Positions 17,798 through 27,041 of a stretch of DNA of 64,000 nt are shown in pieces. The position numbers and the translations under genes are program-made. Numbering within the stretch: position 1 is the stretch's first letter; the number at the start of each line of letters is the position of its first letter. The notes beneath the pieces were generated by a model. The model was not told where the DNA came from and ran no database searches. It was given only the letters and a program-made list of their open reading frames with translations. Source of the stretch: Morganella sibonii (lineage in GTDB: Bacteria > Pseudomonadota > Gammaproteobacteria > Enterobacterales > Enterobacteriaceae); NCBI RefSeq assembly GCF_040560245.1, contig NZ_JAKMWP010000003.1; one strand, written 5' to 3'.

Positions 17798-18556
17798 ATG
17801 CAGCCAACATCAGCAGGGCAGAATGTGATGTTAACCGGGTATATTTCACATCAGGAAATCGCTGATATGAACTTAAAAGAACCGGTATCAATAAGATCGC
17901 CGGGTTTATCTGAGCGGCTCACTGAGATCCGTAACAGTGCCGCTGAGTTTTTCACCGCAGTGAAAGGAAAAATAAATAATGTGTTTGAGCCATTAGGGAA
18001 TTGGATAAATAAAGTAACAATCCGGGAGGAAAAAACGCAATCAATGCAATCTGATGCTGATCAGAACGCACGGATGGTGCTGAAAATAGCACAGGAAAAC
18101 GTACCGGGTTATTTAGAGCAAGCCCGGACGTTTCTGGGTGAAGATAAACCTCTGGATGCTGCTTTACTGAAGATGTTCTCAAAAGACATACTGAGACCAT
18201 TAGTCACATTTCTGAGTGGTGTGGATAAAATAAAAGGCGCAGATAAACCAGCAGAGAAATTCATGGCCGAATTTATTCACAAAGTAAATAGTGAGTTATC
18301 CGCTGCTGCTGATTGCGGCCCGAACCCCTCTGAAAAAGTAAATCAGCTTGCATCAGTCTGTGATGATGATAAGGCTAAAGCCTATTTAGCCACAGAGAAT
18401 TTTGAACAGAACTTCAAAACAAGAATGATGTTGCTGATGACGGATATTGAAGGATCGGTTCTGCCTGATTTGCTGTCGATCAAACCTGCCGAAGTCGTCG
18501 GCCGGCATAGTCAGCAGCAACAGGAGGAAACCTGGCGGCGGTTACCGGATAACTGA
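17798..18556 (+). CDS. Hypothetical protein, 252 residues
   Basis: Not recognised. It starts after a good AAGGA site and ends just before a strong terminator, so it is a single-gene unit inserted between grxD and rnt, which are near neighbours in E. coli. The predicted protein is hydrophilic and mostly helical, with no signal peptide or clear membrane segment. The N-terminal 60 residues are rich in Ser, Thr and Gln, which would fit a secreted or effector protein, but that is only a guess. Its base composition seems slightly more AT-rich than its neighbours. Confidence 0.65.
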   Translation: MQPTSAGQNVMLTGYISHQEIADMNLKEPVSIRSPGLSERLTEIRNSAAEFFTAVKGKINNVFEPLGNWINKVTIREEKTQSMQSDADQNARMVLKIAQENVPGYLEQARTFLGEDKPLDAALLKMFSKDILRPLVTFLSGVDKIKGADKPAEKFMAEFIHKVNSELSAAADCGPNPSEKVNQLASVCDDDKAKAYLATENFEQNFKTRMMLLMTDIEGSVLPDLLSIKPAEVVGRHSQQQQEETWRRLPDN

Positions 18557-18559
18557 TAT

Positions 18560-18592
18560 AAAAACGCCACCTCATTCTGAGGTGGCGTTTTC
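18560..18592. terminator. Bidirectional terminator, hypothetical gene and rnt
   Basis: Stem AAAACGCCACCTC/GAGGTGGCGTTTT, between converging genes; the rnt stop codon starts right beside it. Confidence 0.88.
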
Positions 18593-19240
18593 TTACTGAT
18601 TACTGTCTGCGGCAGGCGGCCAGCCGCCCAGTTTTTTCCAGCGGTTAACGATGTCACAAAAGAGCAGGGAGGTGCGGTCGGTATCATACGCCGCGCCGTG
18701 AGCCTGTTTACTGTCAAACGGGATACCGGCGGCGATACAGGCTTTGGCCAGAATCGTCTGTCCCAGTGATAATCCGCTTAATGCCGCCGTATCAAAGGTG
18801 GCAAACGGGTGGAACGGATTACGTTTCAGTCCGCAGCGTGCTGCGGCTGCCATCACAAAGCTGTGATCAAAATTCGCATTGTGCGCCACGATAATCGCCC
18901 GCTTGCAATCCGCATCTTTCATACCCTTGCGCACCATTTTGAAAATGGCATGCAGAGCCTCATATTCTGTGACTGCGTTACGCTCCGGATCTGCAGGGTT
19001 AATCCCGGTGAACGCCAGTGCGGCAGGATCAAGATTTGCACCCTCAAAAGGCTGCACATTGAATTCAAGCCGCTGATCCGGCATCAGCCAGCCGTTATGA
19101 TCCATTTTGACGGTAATGGCAGCGATTTCCAGCATACCATCAGTTGCGGCATTAAAACCGCCGGTTTCAACATCGATAACGACGGGATAATACCCGCGGA
19201 AACGTGCACTCAGAGCATTGTGATTTTGATTTTCAGACAT
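18593..19240 (-). CDS. rnt: Ribonuclease T
   Basis: 3'-5' exoribonuclease that trims tRNA and other stable RNA ends and acts as a dimer. DEDD-type residues are seen in VVIDVETGGF (ExoI), HNANFDHSF (ExoII) and HGAAYDTDRTS (ExoIII). The start at 19240 gives 215 residues beginning MSENQNHN, the family length; the ATG at 19270 would add ten unsupported residues. gloA lies upstream on the same strand as in E. coli. Confidence 0.96.
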   Translation of the reverse strand: MSENQNHNALSARFRGYYPVVIDVETGGFNAATDGMLEIAAITVKMDHNGWLMPDQRLEFNVQPFEGANLDPAALAFTGINPADPERNAVTEYEALHAIFKMVRKGMKDADCKRAIIVAHNANFDHSFVMAAAARCGLKRNPFHPFATFDTAALSGLSLGQTILAKACIAAGIPFDSKQAHGAAYDTDRTSLLFCDIVNRWKKLGGWPPAADSNQ

Positions 19241-19322
19241 GGGACTCTTAATTAAACAAACAAAACGCACTATTCTAGCGCGGCTTGCCGGAAGGAGAAA
19301 GGGCTGTTCAGTGCTGGGCCGG

Positions 19323-19350
19323 AAAAGAAGGATCGTTCTGATCCTTCTTA
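19323..19350 (-). terminator. Rho-independent terminator of gloA
   Basis: Stem AGAAGGATC/GATCCTTCT followed by TTTT on the minus strand, 10 bases after the gloA stop. Confidence 0.8.
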
Positions 19351-19359
19351 CAGGGGTAA

Positions 19360-19767
19360 TCAGTTACCGAGCGCAGCTCCGGCACTTTTATTTTCAATTA
19401 ATTCAATCTTATAACCATCAGGGTCTTCCACGAAGGCGATAATGGTGGTGCCGCCTTTAACCGGACCGGCTTCACGGGTCACATTGCCGCCCGCTTTGCG
19501 GATAGCGTCACAGGTCGCTGCGACATCATCCACGCCAAGCGCGATATGGCCGAATGCCGTCCCTATTTCATAGGAATCCGTACCCCAGTTATAGGTCAGC
19601 TCAATCACGGAACCTTCACTTTCGTCACTGTAGCCCACGAACGCCAGTGAATATTTGTATTCCGGGTTTTCACTGGTGCGCAGTAAGCGCATACCAAGAA
19701 CCTTGGTATAAAAATCGACGGAACGTTGCATATCACCCACGCGGAGCATGGTATGGAGTACACGCAT
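19360..19767 (-). CDS. gloA: Lactoylglutathione lyase (glyoxalase I)
   Basis: Converts the methylglyoxal-glutathione hemithioacetal to S-lactoylglutathione. The 135-residue protein has the four metal ligands of the family: His5 (RVLHTMLR), Glu in SVIELTYNW, His in FGHIALGVDD and Glu in YKIELIE. The enterobacterial enzyme uses nickel. It is upstream of rnt in the same direction. Confidence 0.97.
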   Translation of the reverse strand: MRVLHTMLRVGDMQRSVDFYTKVLGMRLLRTSENPEYKYSLAFVGYSDESEGSVIELTYNWGTDSYEIGTAFGHIALGVDDVAATCDAIRKAGGNVTREAGPVKGGTTIIAFVEDPDGYKIELIENKSAGAALGN

Positions 19768-19919
19768 AAAGTAACCTCTCAGAGTGCTTTCAGTTATTTA
19801 TCAGTAATGGCTCACACTATAACGTGATAATTGACTACAATTCAAATTATCAGGATGCTGATGGTTACCGGATAACCATTATCTGTCCGGCAGGGCATCA
19901 GACAAAAGGACATCAGCCG

Positions 19920-20156
19920 ATGGCAGAACAACTTCACTTTTTTGATATCCCGTCACCGTGTGTGGGGATATGTCAGATGAATGAAAAAGGGTATTGCCGG
20001 GGATGCTACCGGAGCCGTGATGAGCGCTTTCAGTGGCTGTTGATGAGTAATGCGCAGAAAGAAAATATTATTCGTTTGTGTCGTCAGCGTCGCTACAGAG
20101 CGGCTAAAAGTGAGACTCAGCCGGAATCACCGTCCGGACAGTTAGATCTATTTTAA
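19920..20156 (+). CDS. ydhL: DUF1289 protein, YdhL-like
   Basis: A 78-residue protein with the DUF1289 cysteine cluster PCVGICQMNEKGYCRGCYR, probably a metal or Fe-S binding site. E. coli YdhL begins MAEQLEFF and lies next to gloA; here MAEQLHFF begins at the ATG at 19920 after an AAAGGA site. The role is unknown. Confidence 0.88.
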   Translation: MAEQLHFFDIPSPCVGICQMNEKGYCRGCYRSRDERFQWLLMSNAQKENIIRLCRQRRYRAAKSETQPESPSGQLDLF

Positions 20157-20672
20157 TAAAATAATTGCAAATCTATATATTAGGTTTGAATTAATATAGT
20201 GGGGTTATTTAGTGTTGTTGATTTATATATTATAGAAATAATGTTTTTTGTCGCATTTGAATTTATAATCAAGAGTGAAATTATATGAACGAAATATAAA
20301 ATTATTGTGATGCGGGCTGGTAACTCATTATGATAGTAACCTCATGTTTAATAAGATTAATCACATAAAATAAATTATTTTTTGTTAAAAATAAAATGGT
20401 GGTTATGTAAAAAAATATAGATCCCGGCAGTGATGATCGCTATTCTTAATCCCGAACAAGTTCATCAACTTAATCAATTAAATTTGTATAAAAAGCTAAC
20501 TATTTCATGGCAATAAAAATGGTTATGAAATAGTCATGAACTGTTTTTGTTACGCAGCAATATTGCGTCGCTGTTAATGAACACAATAGTGCCGCGTTTC
20601 TTTTTATTGGGTGATTGAAAGACATGAGGGCGTGTTTATGCGTCCGTACCGTATTCACATAAGGAGAAATTT
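20157..20672. other. Long AT-rich region upstream of slyA
   Basis: About 515 bases with low GC content and no convincing gene. A 27-codon ORF at 20432 starting MIAILNPEQ lacks a ribosome site. The stretch just before slyA must carry its promoter. AT-rich DNA of this kind often binds H-NS; that is inference. Confidence 0.5.
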
Positions 20673-20684
20673 GTAGAGTTAACA

Positions 20685-21107
20685 TTGGGATCAGACTTAG
20701 CGAGGTTAGTGCGGATATGGCGATCACTGATTGACCACCGGCTCAAACCACTGAAACTCACACAGACACACTGGATTACACTCTACAATATCAGCCTGCT
20801 GCCGCCGGATCAGTCTCAGATTCAGCTGGCGAAAGCGATCGGTATTGAACAGCCTTCGCTGGTCCGCACGCTTGATCAGCTGGAAGAAAAGCAATTAATC
20901 ACACGGCATATCTGTATTAATGACCGCAGAGCGAAACGGATAAAACTGACGGACGAATCCGAACCTTTTATCCGTGAAGTGGATGCGGTGATTGAAAAAA
21001 CACGGCGTGAAATTCTGGGCGGGATTACACAGGATGAATTATATACACTGGCGGAGATTGTCAGAAAACTGGAAAATAATATTGTGCAGCTGCATAACCG
21101 TAATTAA
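20685..21107 (+). CDS. slyA: Transcriptional regulator SlyA
   Basis: MarR-family winged-helix dimer that counters H-NS silencing and controls envelope and virulence genes. From GSDLARLVRIWRSLIDHRLKPL to the end it is close to E. coli SlyA, including the DNA-binding part SLVRTLDQLEEK and DRRAKRIKLT. The start is unusual. The only ordinary start codon in frame is TTG at 20685, 18 bases from the AAGGAG at 20661-20666. Spacing and family alignment (VELTLGSDL against MESPLGSDL in E. coli) point instead to the codon GTA at 20673. Coordinates here use the TTG. Confidence 0.9.
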   Translation: MGSDLARLVRIWRSLIDHRLKPLKLTQTHWITLYNISLLPPDQSQIQLAKAIGIEQPSLVRTLDQLEEKQLITRHICINDRRAKRIKLTDESEPFIREVDAVIEKTRREILGGITQDELYTLAEIVRKLENNIVQLHNRN

Positions 21108-21117
21108 TGTCAGGTAA

Positions 21118-21150
21118 TAAAAAAGGCGAAACGGGTGTTTCGCCTTTTAC
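21118..21150. terminator. Bidirectional terminator between slyA and slyB
   Basis: Stem AAAAGGCGAAA/TTTCGCCTTTT between the converging genes. Confidence 0.88.
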
Positions 21151-21166
21151 CGGTAAACCGGGAAAA

Positions 21167-21634
21167 TTAACGCGGAGATACGGTATAGGTTGAACCGGAT
21201 TTCGCGATACGCACACGCTGACCGACGGAGAACGGAGTTTTACCTTGTTTTTGTACAACAACAATGATTTCGCCGTTATCCTGTTTCAGTTCGAGTTCAA
21301 CACCGGATGTGTTGTTCATCGATGCCTGAACGTTCTGGCCTGCAACACCACCTGCAATAGCCCCTGCTGCGGTAGCCAGAGTCTGGCCGGTACCGCCGCC
21401 GATTGTGCTGCCTAAAATACCACCCAGAATTGCACCACCTGCCGCACCGAGGATATTTTCGTCACTGCCGCCCTGAATAGTCACCGGACGGGCGCTCATT
21501 ACTGTACCATAGGTAACGGTCTGAACACGTTTCGCCTGGTCTGCACTATAAGTGTCACCACTGAGTGTGTCCATATTCACACAACCGGAAAGTGCCACGA
21601 CGGTAAATACACCGACGAGAAAACGCTTATACAT
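21167..21634 (-). CDS. slyB: Outer-membrane lipoprotein SlyB
   Basis: A 155-residue lipoprotein of the PCP/SlyB family with lipobox LSGC (cysteine near residue 18). A glycine-rich zipper-like segment (residues about 60-105, repeats such as GGAILGGILGSTIGGG) likely enters the membrane. In E. coli and Salmonella slyB belongs to the PhoPQ regulon. It is convergent with slyA, as in E. coli. Confidence 0.95.
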   Translation of the reverse strand: MYKRFLVGVFTVVALSGCVNMDTLSGDTYSADQAKRVQTVTYGTVMSARPVTIQGGSDENILGAAGGAILGGILGSTIGGGTGQTLATAAGAIAGGVAGQNVQASMNNTSGVELELKQDNGEIIVVVQKQGKTPFSVGQRVRIAKSGSTYTVSPR

Positions 21635-21954
21635 ACTTAACTCCTGATTATTGTATTCACAGATTCAGATGTGTTCATTATCTGCAGTGTAATATTTTAC
21701 CTATTATCGCAGAATAATTTTGCATTAAAAATGTTTTATTTGCACCTTACATTAGGAACAGCTTAAAGCCAAATGTTCCGGCGGCAAGGTAAATCGTCTT
21801 ATTTCACAAATGTGAGGTGTGCATCAGAACAGGGATTAAGTAGGGGCACGATGCGAAAAGGGATGAATCTGCGGGGCACCCTGATTATAGTAATCACACC
21901 GGAATATGAATATTATATTTTTATCAGATGGTTATTGATTAAAAGGAATCGGTT
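21635..21954. other. Intergenic region between slyB and anmK
   Basis: A 320-base region holding the two divergent promoters. I see an inverted repeat GGAACA...TGTTCC near 21752-21776 but no convincing gene; a 69-codon ORF at 21773 overlaps the anmK start in another frame and lacks a ribosome site. Confidence 0.5.
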
Positions 21955-23073
21955 ATGCGTTCGGGACGTTATATCGGCGTGATGTCAGGAACCAGCCTTG
22001 ACGGGGTGGATGTTGTGCTGGCCGCGATTAATGATTCAGTGGTTGCGCAGCAGGCGGCGTACTCGCATCCGTTTCCGCCCGCGCTGAAAAAGCGCATACT
22101 GGCGGTATGTCAGGGGCAGCAGACGACACTGTCGGAAATCGGCCGTCTGGATTATGAACTGGGTACACTGTTCGCTGATGCTATCCGCGGTCTGCTGGCA
22201 CAAACCCGGCTGAATCCGCAGGATATTGCCGGTATCGGCTGTCACGGACAGACCGTCTGGCATGAGCCGGACAGCGACACTCCGTTTACCCTGCAGCTCG
22301 GGGACAACAACCGGGTTGCCGCGCTGACGAATATCATGACGGTCGGGGATTTCCGCCGCCGTGACATGGCTTACGGCGGGCAGGGCGCGCCGCTGGTGCC
22401 TGCATTTCATCAGGCGGTGCTCGGTGTACCGGATGAAAAACGGATTATCCTGAATATCGGCGGGATCGCCAATATCACGACGCTGATTCCGGGAGCGGAG
22501 GTCAGAGGGTATGACACCGGTCCGGGCAATATGCTGATGGACAGCTGGACATGGCGGCACCGTGCGGCACCGTATGATAAAGACGGTGAATGGGCAAAAA
22601 CAGGGCGGGTCAATGAGGCGTTGCTGGCACATATGCTGAGTGATCCCTATTTCCGCCGTCCGGCACCAAAAAGTACTGGCCGTGAATATTTCAATACGCA
22701 GTGGCTGACCAGACAGCTGGATAATTTTCCGGGCCTGAAACCGGAAGATGTGCAGGCAACCCTGCTGGCGCTGACGACGGTCAGTATCAGTGAACAGGTC
22801 ACACTGTGCGGCGGCTGTGAGCGCCTGCTGGTGTGCGGCGGTGGTGCCCGTAATCCGCAGATCATGGCGCAGTTGTCAGCACAACTGCCGGGCACCGAAG
22901 TGGGCCCGACCGATAAATACGGTCTGAGTGGTGATGATATGGAAGCCCTGGCATTTGCCTGGCTGGCCGCGCGGACACTGGCCGGTGAACCCGGCAATCT
23001 GCCGTCGGTCACCGGTGCAGACAGGGAAACCGTACTGGGCGCGGTATATCCCGTTATCCGTCAGTGGCCGTAA
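21955..23073 (+). CDS. anmK: Anhydro-N-acetylmuramic acid kinase
   Basis: Hydrolyses and phosphorylates 1,6-anhydro-MurNAc to MurNAc-6-phosphate in murein recycling. The 372-residue protein has the ATP-binding motif SGTSLDGVD at residues 9-17 and the catalytic aspartate in GYDTGPGNMLMD near residue 185. The N-terminus MRSGRYIGVMSGTS follows an AAAGGAA ribosome site. It heads the anmK-pdxH-tyrS-pdxY row, as in E. coli. Confidence 0.96.
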   Translation: MRSGRYIGVMSGTSLDGVDVVLAAINDSVVAQQAAYSHPFPPALKKRILAVCQGQQTTLSEIGRLDYELGTLFADAIRGLLAQTRLNPQDIAGIGCHGQTVWHEPDSDTPFTLQLGDNNRVAALTNIMTVGDFRRRDMAYGGQGAPLVPAFHQAVLGVPDEKRIILNIGGIANITTLIPGAEVRGYDTGPGNMLMDSWTWRHRAAPYDKDGEWAKTGRVNEALLAHMLSDPYFRRPAPKSTGREYFNTQWLTRQLDNFPGLKPEDVQATLLALTTVSISEQVTLCGGCERLLVCGGGARNPQIMAQLSAQLPGTEVGPTDKYGLSGDDMEALAFAWLAARTLAGEPGNLPSVTGADRETVLGAVYPVIRQWP

Positions 23074-23120
23074 TAAAAGATTACACACAGTTATTCAAAA
23101 GAATTAAGAGGATAAAAGGC

Positions 23121-23771
23121 ATGTCAGACGAGTTTACGGACGTTGCTTCACTGCGGCGTGAATACACCAAAGGGGGATTGCGCCGCCGTGATCTCAGTGA
23201 TGAACCGCTGGAAATGTTTGAACGCTGGCTCAAACAGGCGTGTGAGGCCAGACTGACTGACCCGACCGCGATGTGTGTGGCCACCGTGGATGAAACCGGT
23301 CAGCCGTATCAGCGCATTGTGCTGCTCAAGCACTTTGATAAAGACGGGCTGATTTTCTATACCAATATGGGCAGCCGAAAGGCACAGCATCTGGCAAAAA
23401 ATCCGAAAATCAGTGTGCATTTCCCGTGGTACAGCCTGGACAGACAAGTCTGCTTCCTGGGGGAAGTGGAGCGTTTATCGACACTGGAAGTGGTAAAATA
23501 TTTCCACAGCCGTCCGAAAGACAGTCAGATTGCCGCATGGGCATCACAGCAATCCTCCCGGATTTCTGCCCGCGGAATTCTGGAAGGTAAATTTCTTGAG
23601 CTGAAACAAAAGTTTAAGCAGGGCGATGTGCCGCTGCCAAGCTTCTGGGGCGGGTTCAGGATTAAATTTAATTCAGTTGAATTCTGGCAGGGCGGCGAAC
23701 ACCGTCTGCATGACCGTTTTCTGTATACCCGCACCGCAGACGGCTGGGACATTGACCGCCTTGCGCCGTAA
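23121..23771 (+). CDS. pdxH: Pyridoxine/pyridoxamine 5'-phosphate oxidase
   Basis: FMN enzyme that makes pyridoxal 5'-phosphate. The 216-residue protein has FMN-binding segments YQRIVLLKHFD and FYTNMGSRKAQHL and the C-terminal WQGGEHRLHDRF with LAP end, all typical. The ATG at 23121 follows AGAGGA with a spacing fit for translation and aligns with the family start; the ORF opens upstream within anmK. Together with pdxY it places vitamin B6 salvage around tyrS. Confidence 0.96.
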   Translation: MSDEFTDVASLRREYTKGGLRRRDLSDEPLEMFERWLKQACEARLTDPTAMCVATVDETGQPYQRIVLLKHFDKDGLIFYTNMGSRKAQHLAKNPKISVHFPWYSLDRQVCFLGEVERLSTLEVVKYFHSRPKDSQIAAWASQQSSRISARGILEGKFLELKQKFKQGDVPLPSFWGGFRIKFNSVEFWQGGEHRLHDRFLYTRTADGWDIDRLAP

Positions 23772-23906
23772 CCGGTTGTTACCGGAATTTCTTCTGCAAA
23801 ATCATTTTAATTGCTGGCACTTCACGGAGTGCCGCTTTATGCTATAGCCTTCATATTTCTAATCCACTATTTTTGCATAGACAAAACAGAACTGACGGAG
23901 TCATTG

Positions 23907-25181
23907 ATGTCTGGTACGAACCTGATAAAACAACTGCAAGAGCGGGGCCTCATTGCCCAGGTTACGGATGAAAAAGCGTTAGCTGAGAGACTGGCGCAGG
24001 GCCCGATCTCCCTCTATTGCGGTTTCGATCCGACCGCTGACAGCTTGCATTTGGGCCACCTGGTTCCGTTGCTGTGCTTAAAGCGTTTCCAGTTAGCCGG
24101 TCACCGTCCGGTGGCGCTGGTCGGTGGGGCCACGGGGCTGATTGGCGATCCGAGCTTCAAAGCAACGGAACGCAAACTGAATACACAGGATACGGTTCAC
24201 GGCTGGGTGGATAAAATCCGTCAGCAGGTTTCTCCGTTCCTCGATTTTGACTGCGGCGCGAACAGCGCCATCGCAGCAAACAACTATGACTGGTTCGGCT
24301 CTATGGATGTGCTGACCTTCCTGCGTGACATCGGTAAACACTTCTCAGTGAACCAGATGATCAACAAGGAAGCGGTTAAACAGCGTCTGAACCGGGATGA
24401 TGTCGGGATTTCGTTCACCGAATTTTCCTATAACCTGTTACAGGGCTATGACTTCGCCCGCCTGAATAAAGATTACGGCGTTGAGCTGCAAATCGGCGGT
24501 TCTGACCAGTGGGGTAACATCACCTCCGGTATCGATTTAACCCGTCGTCTGAACCAGCAGCAGGCCTGGGGTCTGACGGTTCCGCTGATCACCAAATCTG
24601 ACGGCACCAAATTCGGTAAAACCGAAGGCGGCGCGGTATGGCTGGATCCGAAGAAAACCAGTCCGTACAAATTCTATCAGTTCTGGATCAACACAGCGGA
24701 TGCAGATGTATACCGTTTCCTCAAGTTCTTCACCTTTATGAGCCTCGAAGACATCGATGCACTGGAAGCGGAAGACAAGGCCAGCGGTAAAGCACCACGT
24801 GCTCAGTATGTTCTGGCAGAACTGGTGACAAAACTGGTTCACGGCGAAGCGGGTCTGACGGCAGCACAGCGTATTACTGACAGCCTGTTCAACGGTGATA
24901 TCTCCAACCTGACCGAAGATGACTTCGCGCAGCTGGCACAGGACGGCATGCCGCATATTGAACCGGACAGCGATGCGGATTTACAGCAGGCGCTGGTGCT
25001 TGCGGAACTGGTTCCGTCACGCGGCCAGGCCCGTACCATGATCGGCTCCAACGCAGTATCACTCAACGGTGAAAAACAGTCAGATGCGGAATACCGCTTC
25101 ACTGACAGCGACAAGTTATTCGGCCGTTACACATTGCTGCGCCGCGGTAAAAAACATTACTGTCTGATCTGCTGGAAATAA
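23907..25181 (+). CDS. tyrS: Tyrosyl-tRNA synthetase
   Basis: Class I synthetase charging tRNA-Tyr. The HIGH-type motif is in LHLGHLVPLLCL near residue 45, the KMSKS-type motif is KFGKTEGG near residue 235, and the C-terminal S4-like RNA-binding domain includes SRGQARTMIGSNAVSLNG. At 424 residues it matches E. coli. The ATG at 23907 (MSGTNLIKQLQERG) is chosen over an in-frame ATG at 23811. Confidence 0.97.
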   Translation: MSGTNLIKQLQERGLIAQVTDEKALAERLAQGPISLYCGFDPTADSLHLGHLVPLLCLKRFQLAGHRPVALVGGATGLIGDPSFKATERKLNTQDTVHGWVDKIRQQVSPFLDFDCGANSAIAANNYDWFGSMDVLTFLRDIGKHFSVNQMINKEAVKQRLNRDDVGISFTEFSYNLLQGYDFARLNKDYGVELQIGGSDQWGNITSGIDLTRRLNQQQAWGLTVPLITKSDGTKFGKTEGGAVWLDPKKTSPYKFYQFWINTADADVYRFLKFFTFMSLEDIDALEAEDKASGKAPRAQYVLAELVTKLVHGEAGLTAAQRITDSLFNGDISNLTEDDFAQLAQDGMPHIEPDSDADLQQALVLAELVPSRGQARTMIGSNAVSLNGEKQSDAEYRFTDSDKLFGRYTLLRRGKKHYCLICWK

Positions 25182-25196
25182 TAGTTTACGGTAAAC

Positions 25197-25222
25197 AAGG
25201 GCAACGAAAGTTGCCCTTTTTG
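25197..25222 (+). terminator. Rho-independent terminator of tyrS
   Basis: Stem AAGGGCAAC/GTTGCCCTT with GAAA loop and T run, 15 bases after the tyrS stop. Confidence 0.92.
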
Positions 25223-25295
25223 ATCTGTCAGCAAGATCTTTTCTGCGTCACAGAATATGATATGCGCAGTAATAATAAAAAATCAGGTTGTATCA

Positions 25296-26162
25296 ATGAA
25301 AAATATTCTCTCTATCCAATCCCATGTTGTGTATGGCCATGCCGGTAACAGTGCGGCTGAATTTCCGATGCGCCGCATGGGGGTTAATGTCTGGCCGCTT
25401 AATACCGTCCAGTTTTCTAATCACACACAGTATGCACAAGGCTGGACCGGCTGCGTGATGAGCGCAGAGCACATCACGGAGATTGTGGACGGCATTGATA
25501 AAATCGATCAGCTGACCCGCTGTGATGCGGTACTCAGCGGTTACCTCGGCTCGGCAGAGCAGGGTAAGCGTATCCTGGATGTGGTGAAAAAAGTCAAAAC
25601 CCGTAATCCGCAGGCATGGTATTTCTGTGATCCGGTCATGGGGCATCCGGAAAAAGGCTGTATCGTGGCGCCGGGTGTGGCAGATTTTCTGTGTCAGGAA
25701 GCGCTGGCAGTCAGCGATATGATCGCACCGAACCTGCTTGAGCTGGAAACCCTGAGCGGACAAACCATTCACAATGTGGGTGAAGCCGTTGCCGCTGCCC
25801 GTGAACTGTGCAAAAAAGGGCCGCGTCTGGTGCTGGTCAAACACCTGTCCCGCGCCGGTTACCGCGCTGATCGCTTTGAAATGATCCTGGTCACCGCCGA
25901 TCACGCCTGGCATGTCAGCCGTCCGCTGGTGGACTTCGGCGAGCGTCAGCCGGTAGGTGTGGGCGATTTAACCAGTGGTCTGATGCTGGTGAACCTGCTG
26001 AAAGGTGAAGAACTGCCGAAGGCTCTGGAACATGTGGCTGCCGCTGTTTATGAAGTGATGCTGAAAACCAAAACCATGAATGAGTACGAACTGCAACTGG
26101 TGGCGGCTCAGGATGAAATGGTACTTCCGACACACAAATTCTGTGCGGAACAGATCGACTGA
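25296..26162 (+). CDS. pdxY: Pyridoxal kinase PdxY
   Basis: Phosphorylates pyridoxal in the B6 salvage path. The 288-residue ribokinase-fold protein begins MKNILSIQSHVVYGHAGN and contains the catalytic GVGDLTSGLML motif near residue 220, with aspartate as base. The start at 25296 fits the family and is chosen over the ATG at 25257. It follows tyrS as in E. coli, but a terminator between them suggests its own promoter. Confidence 0.96.
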   Translation: MKNILSIQSHVVYGHAGNSAAEFPMRRMGVNVWPLNTVQFSNHTQYAQGWTGCVMSAEHITEIVDGIDKIDQLTRCDAVLSGYLGSAEQGKRILDVVKKVKTRNPQAWYFCDPVMGHPEKGCIVAPGVADFLCQEALAVSDMIAPNLLELETLSGQTIHNVGEAVAAARELCKKGPRLVLVKHLSRAGYRADRFEMILVTADHAWHVSRPLVDFGERQPVGVGDLTSGLMLVNLLKGEELPKALEHVAAAVYEVMLKTKTMNEYELQLVAAQDEMVLPTHKFCAEQID

Positions 26163-26190
26163 ACCCGTCTGCACACCGTATCAGCATAAA

Positions 26191-26219
26191 GAAAACGCCG
26201 GATTATCCGGCGTTTTTTG
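26191..26219 (+). terminator. Rho-independent terminator of pdxY
   Basis: Stem AAAACGCCGG/CCGGCGTTTT followed by TT; the converging gstA ends 20 bases further on and may share it. Confidence 0.88.
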
Positions 26220-26238
26220 TCTCTGTATATCAGAAAGA

Positions 26239-26844
26239 TTAAATCAGACCTTCCGCTTCCATCGCATCCTGCACATGCGGGCGGTGCGCAATTTTAGCCA
26301 GGTAAGCCTGTAAATGCGGATACGGCTCCAGTGAAATCTTCAGGTGCGGCGCCCAGCCGCAGACGGTAAACAGATAGGCATCTGCCACGGTAAAGCTGTT
26401 GCCGGTAATATACGGGCTTTTCGCCAGCACGCTGTCCACATATGCAAACTTATTCGTCAGATTACGCAGCGCAATCGGCCGGTAATCTTCCGGCGTTTCC
26501 GGCGAGAACAGCGGGCCGTAGCTTTTATGCACTTCGCTGGCAATATAGTTAAGCCATTCAATCTGATGATAGCGCTCCATCGTTCCCGCCGGGGCAATCA
26601 GCTTGCGATCGGGTTTCTGATCAGCAAGATACTGCACAATAGCCACACCTTCTGTCAGCAGCTGATTGTCACTGATACTCAGTGCGGGGACTTGTCCTTT
26701 CGGATTAATTTTCAGGTAGTCATCACCGTTTTCGGTTTTCTTCTCTTTCAGATTGACACGAACCAGTGAAAAATCCAGGCCGGTTTCACGCAAAATAATA
26801 TGGGGTGATAGTGCACAACTTCCCGGGGTATAGAACAATTGCAT
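26239..26844 (-). CDS. gstA: Glutathione S-transferase (beta class)
   Basis: A 201-residue cytoplasmic transferase with an N-terminal thioredoxin-like domain and a helical C-terminal domain. Beta-class features are Cys10 in YTPGSCALSPHI and the GQVPAL turn with cis-proline near residue 53. The order tyrS-pdxY-gstA is that of E. coli. Confidence 0.95.
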   Translation of the reverse strand: MQLFYTPGSCALSPHIILRETGLDFSLVRVNLKEKKTENGDDYLKINPKGQVPALSISDNQLLTEGVAIVQYLADQKPDRKLIAPAGTMERYHQIEWLNYIASEVHKSYGPLFSPETPEDYRPIALRNLTNKFAYVDSVLAKSPYITGNSFTVADAYLFTVCGWAPHLKISLEPYPHLQAYLAKIAHRPHVQDAMEAEGLI

Positions 26845-27041
26845 GGTATGCTCCTTAGTTAAAACAAAAGAACGGACATGGCGGTAGTTGATGAAGTATA
26901 GACCGGTATTCGCGGGCAGAATGTATTCCGGGTGCGAATTATTTGTCGGTTAACTCCATCTTTCCATATAATCGCCCCGGATTCAATTTGTGAAAAGACT
27001 CTGTAATTCATTGTTACAAAACAATAAAAGGTAAAGCACAT

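Noticed and set aside
20500..20727. Minus-strand ORF of 75 codons upstream of slyA
   Set aside because: Overlaps the slyA start, has no ribosome site and no recognisable product.
21635..21760. PhoP box in front of slyB
   Set aside because: slyB is PhoP-controlled in relatives, but I found no clear pair of TGTTTA-type half sites with the right spacing.
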